A stretch of 64,000 nt of DNA from Gnetum montanum (Eukaryota; Streptophyta; Gnetopsida; Gnetales; Gnetaceae): the NCBI GenBank assembly GCA_015680685.1, contig MNCI01000986.1:79354-143353 (forward strand), in the 5' to 3' direction. Numbering within the stretch: position 1 is the stretch's first letter; every line of letters begins with the position of its first letter. Position numbers and translations under genes: made by a program. The notes beneath the pieces are model-generated. The model did no database searches. It was not told where the DNA came from and saw only the letters and a program-made list of their open reading frames with translations. Shown here piece by piece: positions 59,969 through 64,000 of this stretch.

Positions 59969-62884
59969 CTACAAAATTGGATAGCACATCCTCTGATGGC
60001 ATGAAGTTAGTTGAGAAAATAAGACAATCCCAGGCTGTGGAAGTTCTTGAGGCTCTAAAGCACCTTCACTGACTTCAAGCACGTGTAGTGGCTGAGGCAA
60101 CTATGGCTATCTTGCTACTACTGCAACTTCTAGTGTGAGATGAAAAGTATCTAGAAATGCTTTTATTTTCTCCTTCTTATTCCTAGGATTCTGCACAGTC
60201 CATGTATCTTTGCCAATGTGGGCTGAAATGGGGACATTCCAAGGACAAGGAATTGCTAGGAATAGCTCCTTTGCATTAACGAAGTAGGCAGCGAATTACT
60301 TGCATTTGATATGGAATGTCCTAACTATGTTCTATAACTCCTGGTAGTCATTTATTCTCCTAGCCAGGTTCTTGATAGTTGATTGTTGATTGGTGAATCA
60401 TGCCCTGAGAACTTCAAGTTCATCATTTGTCATCTCAAGCTTTTGCTTAATGTCCTTGTGGTGCTTGAACTCAGCCTCATATAGTAAGTATGAGCTAGCC
60501 ACCTTCTTTTCGAGTTTTGACTATGGACGTCTAGCAGTTAGCATCATCAGGTTCACATATCATAGATTGGTCAATTCCATATACTTTGTCATTTGTTTGA
60601 TTTGTAACTCCTTTAGGCATATCACTACTTTGTTGTAGGCATCTATTCCATCAATCATGGGTATCCACACCTCTCTTCTTTGCACTAGTTGCTAGAGGGC
60701 CTCATTTACTTTTGCCTTAGCCATTTGGACATGTTTCTCATTCACTTCCTTTTGTAGGCCAACCTAGTCTCTATAGTGATTCTTAACTCTTTCAAATTTG
60801 AGAGCTTCATTTTTCTGAGTGGCAATCTCAATGGAAAATTTTTGGCATAAGGCTTAGACATCCTCCATAGATAAATTAGGATTCTTTGTGGTCAATTTCC
60901 TCACTTCCATATTTACCCTTGCGAGATGCTCCTACTTTTGATGAATGAATTCCTGCATCTATTGTTTTTATGTATCAATATTGCGTAGGTGATAATTTTC
61001 TATGGTTAGTGTTTCATTTTCTTGGTGCATCTGAACCAAGTCCTTCTAAATTGAGTAGGTTTTTGCTTCTGCTATGGACTAGTTGAATATGGTCATTATT
61101 GTTTCCTCCTTAGCTTGTTTTAATCATTCTTGAAGTTATTGAAAAGCTTCATCTCTAGTTATTGTTGGGCTAAGGAGTGAAAGATCAGCAAAATAGGCAT
61201 GTAGTTCAACAACTTCCATAGCTAAATGTTGGTTTTGTGCATGAGCCATTTTAAGTTACCCTTCCAAGATGATGTATTTTCCCTTTGCTTCAAGTAGCTC
61301 CAACTAGGTTGCAGTAATGTTGTCTAGAAAATCAAAAATATCTAGAATCGATTGCCCAGTCCCCATGAGTCGGTCTAGCAATTCTTTGTGCTAGGTGGCA
61401 CTCAATCTTCCACTAACCATTCCTGTGGATGTTTGCACATTTTGAAGTGCAAATAAATTTAGTACAAACACTACGGGTGCATTAAGTGCCTCTGTGTTTT
61501 GGTTAGCAATCACTTCTGCAGTAGTCTCCTACCCTTGGTGCTGTATCACCAATATAGTTGCCCCCTCATCCTCATCCAAGTGCACTAAAAAGGAGGTAGC
61601 ATTCCCAAAAATTTCTGAAAACAAATGGTGTTGAGATAAGGACACCATCACATCTTGAGCACTAGGATTAAATCTTAGAGGCAACTACATTTATTAGGTA
61701 GAGAATATTGGTCCACCTCTTTCCATCTAGCTAATTGCTCAAGCCAACTCATTAAGGTGACTCATCGTAGGTCAATATATTGATGGGTCTCCACCACTTG
61801 TTCTTGCTTATTGCTCTTTCTCATGCAAGAGCTATTTTTAGATTTCACATAAGTGATCAATGGCTACACAAGCCTCCAACATTGTTTCTTGAGTCAATGG
61901 TGGAGGTGGTGGTTGCTACTCCTTTTCTTTAGACATGATAGGTAGCTTGTCCTTCATCATTTTAGACCATGAGGCTATAAGAGCATGCCTAATCGTTTCA
62001 TTAGAATAGCAGATGATCCTTGCCCTTTTGTAATTTTTTTGGATGAGGCATGGAAAAGGCAAGGTTTTTCTTCCACGTTCATTTTCTTTGAAATGCTTCT
62101 CAATCTCTAAATAGATCAATTGTGGAAGGTTTGTTGCAAATATCTTGATTAGAGTGGCACATGCATAGGCAAAGAAGGAAATCACCTTACTAGGCCTCAC
62201 CGTTGGATTGAGGTGATAGGATGTTATCTTGAAGTATATATGTTTTTTCGGTGTGAGTGTGTCAAACTCCTTATAGTTGAGCCCGTAACACTACTAGGTC
62301 CACTCATTTTTGGCCTTAGGATCATCTTGCGTAGATAGCTCTACTAGTTTTTTCCTAGAATTAGGCAACTCAAGAGCCTATGTGATAGCTTTAGTTGAGT
62401 AGGACACCTAAATGTCCTTGATTTTCACAATAGAGCCTACCCTTCTATTATTCTAGAAGAGGTATGTCTCTTCCATGTACCATTCATTGCTAGAAGTGAT
62501 AATTGGACCCATGGAAGAGGCTTGCAATTGTGTCTTCACCTTTGCCACAACATACTCTAAAAATGGTCCAAACTTTAGTTCCTAGAGAATTGAACATTGG
62601 ATATCATGGGGCCTAATGCTATCAAGGTAGGGTTATGTTAGTATGACTTCAAGCCTCGATATGGGTCTCGGTGCCTCCCCACGCTACGATTGTTTTGTTG
62701 CAACTTCTTCTTTGGGAATCTGTCAAATAGATACCACTTCAGGCTCTTCTTGAAGAGGTCCCATTGCATGGGTTTCCTCTACTAATTCCTGGACATGTTC
62801 TTGTTGGCGCATTCCAATTTTAGATCATTTCTCCCTTGGTTGATATGGTCCTCCCTCCTGTGATCATTTCCGACTTAGTGCCAT
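59969..62884 (-). pseudogene. Element E: accessory ORF (aORF)
   Basis: It starts MALSRK at 62884, after the acceptor GATTATAG. The first about 970 nt stay in one frame despite 12 stops (8 TAG, 3 TGA, 1 TAA). The transposon-protein-like domain reads YHLNPTVRPSKVISFFAYA, LPQLIYLEIEKHFKENERG and KTLPFPCLIQK (62210-62030). The coiled coil follows to 60400, and the C-terminus has EGALEPQELPQPGIV near 60030. Total length is about 970 codons. No membrane segment is seen. It shares start, domain order and splice context with D and X, which supports one real ancestral protein. Function unknown. Confidence 0.7.
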
Positions 62885-63192
62885 CTATAATCATAACATG
62901 ACCACAGTTTAGCAATCAATGTGTAACGTGAAACAATTTGTGATACCTTATCTCCTTGAGAAAGTTACACTTGGTGAAGTTGTAATTATGGTTGATTCGA
63001 TCAATTTTAATCATTATTTTATTGTGTCTTTAATGTTAATAAGTCATACTAAAGGATGTTAAAAGGGTTAACTCTCAAGAGGTGATGGTTTTGTATCATT
63101 GTATTCATTAATCCTTTGGGGGAATTAGAAGAATTTTCAAAAAATTTCCTAGGAAACCTTAAGGTTTGTGGCCCCCATGACAAAAAGCTTAC
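62885..63192 (-). promoter_or_regulatory. Predicted intron in the leader of the aORF, element E
   Basis: The donor ATCAAAG/GTAAGC at 63192 and the acceptor ATTATAG at 62885, directly before the start codon, give 308 nt. The donor is a near-perfect plant consensus and is homologous in position to the donor in element D. Confidence 0.55.
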
Positions 63193-63336
63193 CTTTGATA
63201 TCTGTAGGATTTAAGAATTCAATGATTTGGACAAATGGTTGGAAAGTTATGGGCTCTGGAAGTGTTGGGCTCTTAAAAATGGCAAAAACTCCCCTCTTAT
63301 TGTGAAGAAAATGGTGAAAATGTCAAAGTTCTTGAT

Positions 63337-63480
63337 GGTATTTATAGGATTTTAGGCATGCAATGATGGGGCCTAGTCGACGAGGCCCCATCAATGGGGT
63401 CAGCTGCATCAAGTAGACCCTAGTCGACATAGCTACTAACCATCATTGACCCATGTTGACTTTGCTAAAACGTTAAACAT
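63337..63480 (-). promoter_or_regulatory. Putative internal promoter of the aORF, element E
   Basis: A TATA box (CCTATAAATACC on the minus strand, 63348-63337) stands next to a GGCCTAGTCGACGAGGCC palindrome at 63370-63387. A 27-bp stretch here (63370-63396) matches 26 of 27 bases of the U3 of the element's own LTR (59736-59762). It has the same orientation and the same position relative to the TATA box. Confidence 0.55.
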
Positions 63481-64000
63481 ACAAGGATTTTTTGAGTGAA
63501 ATTGGAGTCAAATGAAAGCCCAAAAAGTCATGAACATGATGAAAATAGTAGAAGAGGGTTTTAGAGTTTAAAAATTTGAGAAAATAGTTTGGAGAATGAA
63601 TGTTATGAGAGTTTAAGAAGCACAAAGTTGGACGCACAATGGGGCATGCAAAAGGTATGATTGCAGCAATGTCTAAGGTAAGGGACTTAACTATCCAAGC
63701 TAAGAGGTATGCAAGTTGGTCCTTCTCATAGTAGGCACATGTCATTTTTTCCCTTGCATAACCTCAACCAAGGACTTTGTGGACCTCATAGTCAATTAAT
63801 GATCATGAAAAGTTAAGAACCAACTAGAAAGAATCTATCTAAGAATTCCAACACATCAAACTAAGACATCGAGCATAACACAAAAACCAGTAGTGAGGTG
63901 AGTTATGGTAGCATATGTGGATGATTAAGAAGGTGGGATGAAATCTCGAATTGAGGTCATAAGAATTCCCTTGTCGAGTTTGTGTTTAAAATGACATGAG
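63481..64000 (-). other. Element E: spacer upstream of the aORF promoter
   Basis: There is no gene. It parallels 51720-52300 of element D, for example AACTATCCAAGCTAAGAGGTATGCAAGT (63688), CATAGTAGGCACATG (63727) and TGTGGACCTCATAGT (63778). Pol of E should lie to the right of the window. Confidence 0.65.

Overview
This window looks like a repeat-dominated intergenic stretch of a large seed-plant nuclear genome. The support is nested LTR retrotransposons of the plant Athila-like and Tat-like Ty3/gypsy groups, primer-binding sites matching plant tRNA-Asp, a plant LINE with a zf-RVT domain, an RTE-type LINE end, and nonsense codons with the bias expected from plant CG/CHG methylation. I see no convincing single-copy host gene, tRNA, rRNA or CRISPR array. 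The species cannot be named from the sequence.

Most of the window is one Athila-like family. Its LTRs begin TGATGAG and end CTCATCA, and the tRNA-Asp primer site follows the 5' LTR. Putting the copies together, the layout is LTR, gag, protease, RT, RNase H, integrase, untranslated spacer, accessory ORF (aORF), polypurine tract, LTR. The aORF encodes a long, largely coiled-coil protein of roughly 970 codons.

Left part (1-26155). A plus-strand element called X here has its gag tail at 2633-3325, its aORF at 15015-17778 and its 3' LTR at 25359-26155. X is interrupted by three other elements: element A (minus, 1-2632, running off the left edge), a Tat-like element H (about 3870-14880, approximate) and element B (17892-25283, minus). 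B has a perfect 5-bp target duplication CCTAT, nearly identical visible LTR ends and an intact 1114-codon gag-protease ORF. It has no RT, RNase H or integrase, and its ORF runs in frame into the last residues of pol. H carries gag-protease on the minus strand. Convergent to it, on the plus strand, is an intron-containing accessory gene (4444-8254).

Middle part (26156-47229). Same-direction LTRs are separated by fragments: an aORF (26900-28540) and an integrase remnant (29622-30646). Element G (33750-40205) follows, a gag-only copy inserted into an RTE-type LINE. A degraded minus-strand LINE (about 42120-46680) comes next, then a 197-bp tandem duplication and a stub of another aORF.

Right part (47230-64000). 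Two minus-strand elements, D and E, share the LTR at 58900-59783. D keeps gag, a dead protease, a dead RT, RNase H, parts of integrase and the aORF. E shows its aORF and upstream spacer before leaving the window.

The main result concerns the aORF. In D and E its start codon follows a conserved splice acceptor, with a matching donor about 300 nt upstream. A TATA box lies further upstream, beside sequence resembling the U3 of the element's own LTR. This suggests a separate internal promoter and a spliced transcript for the accessory protein. The unrelated element H shows a loosely similar arrangement.
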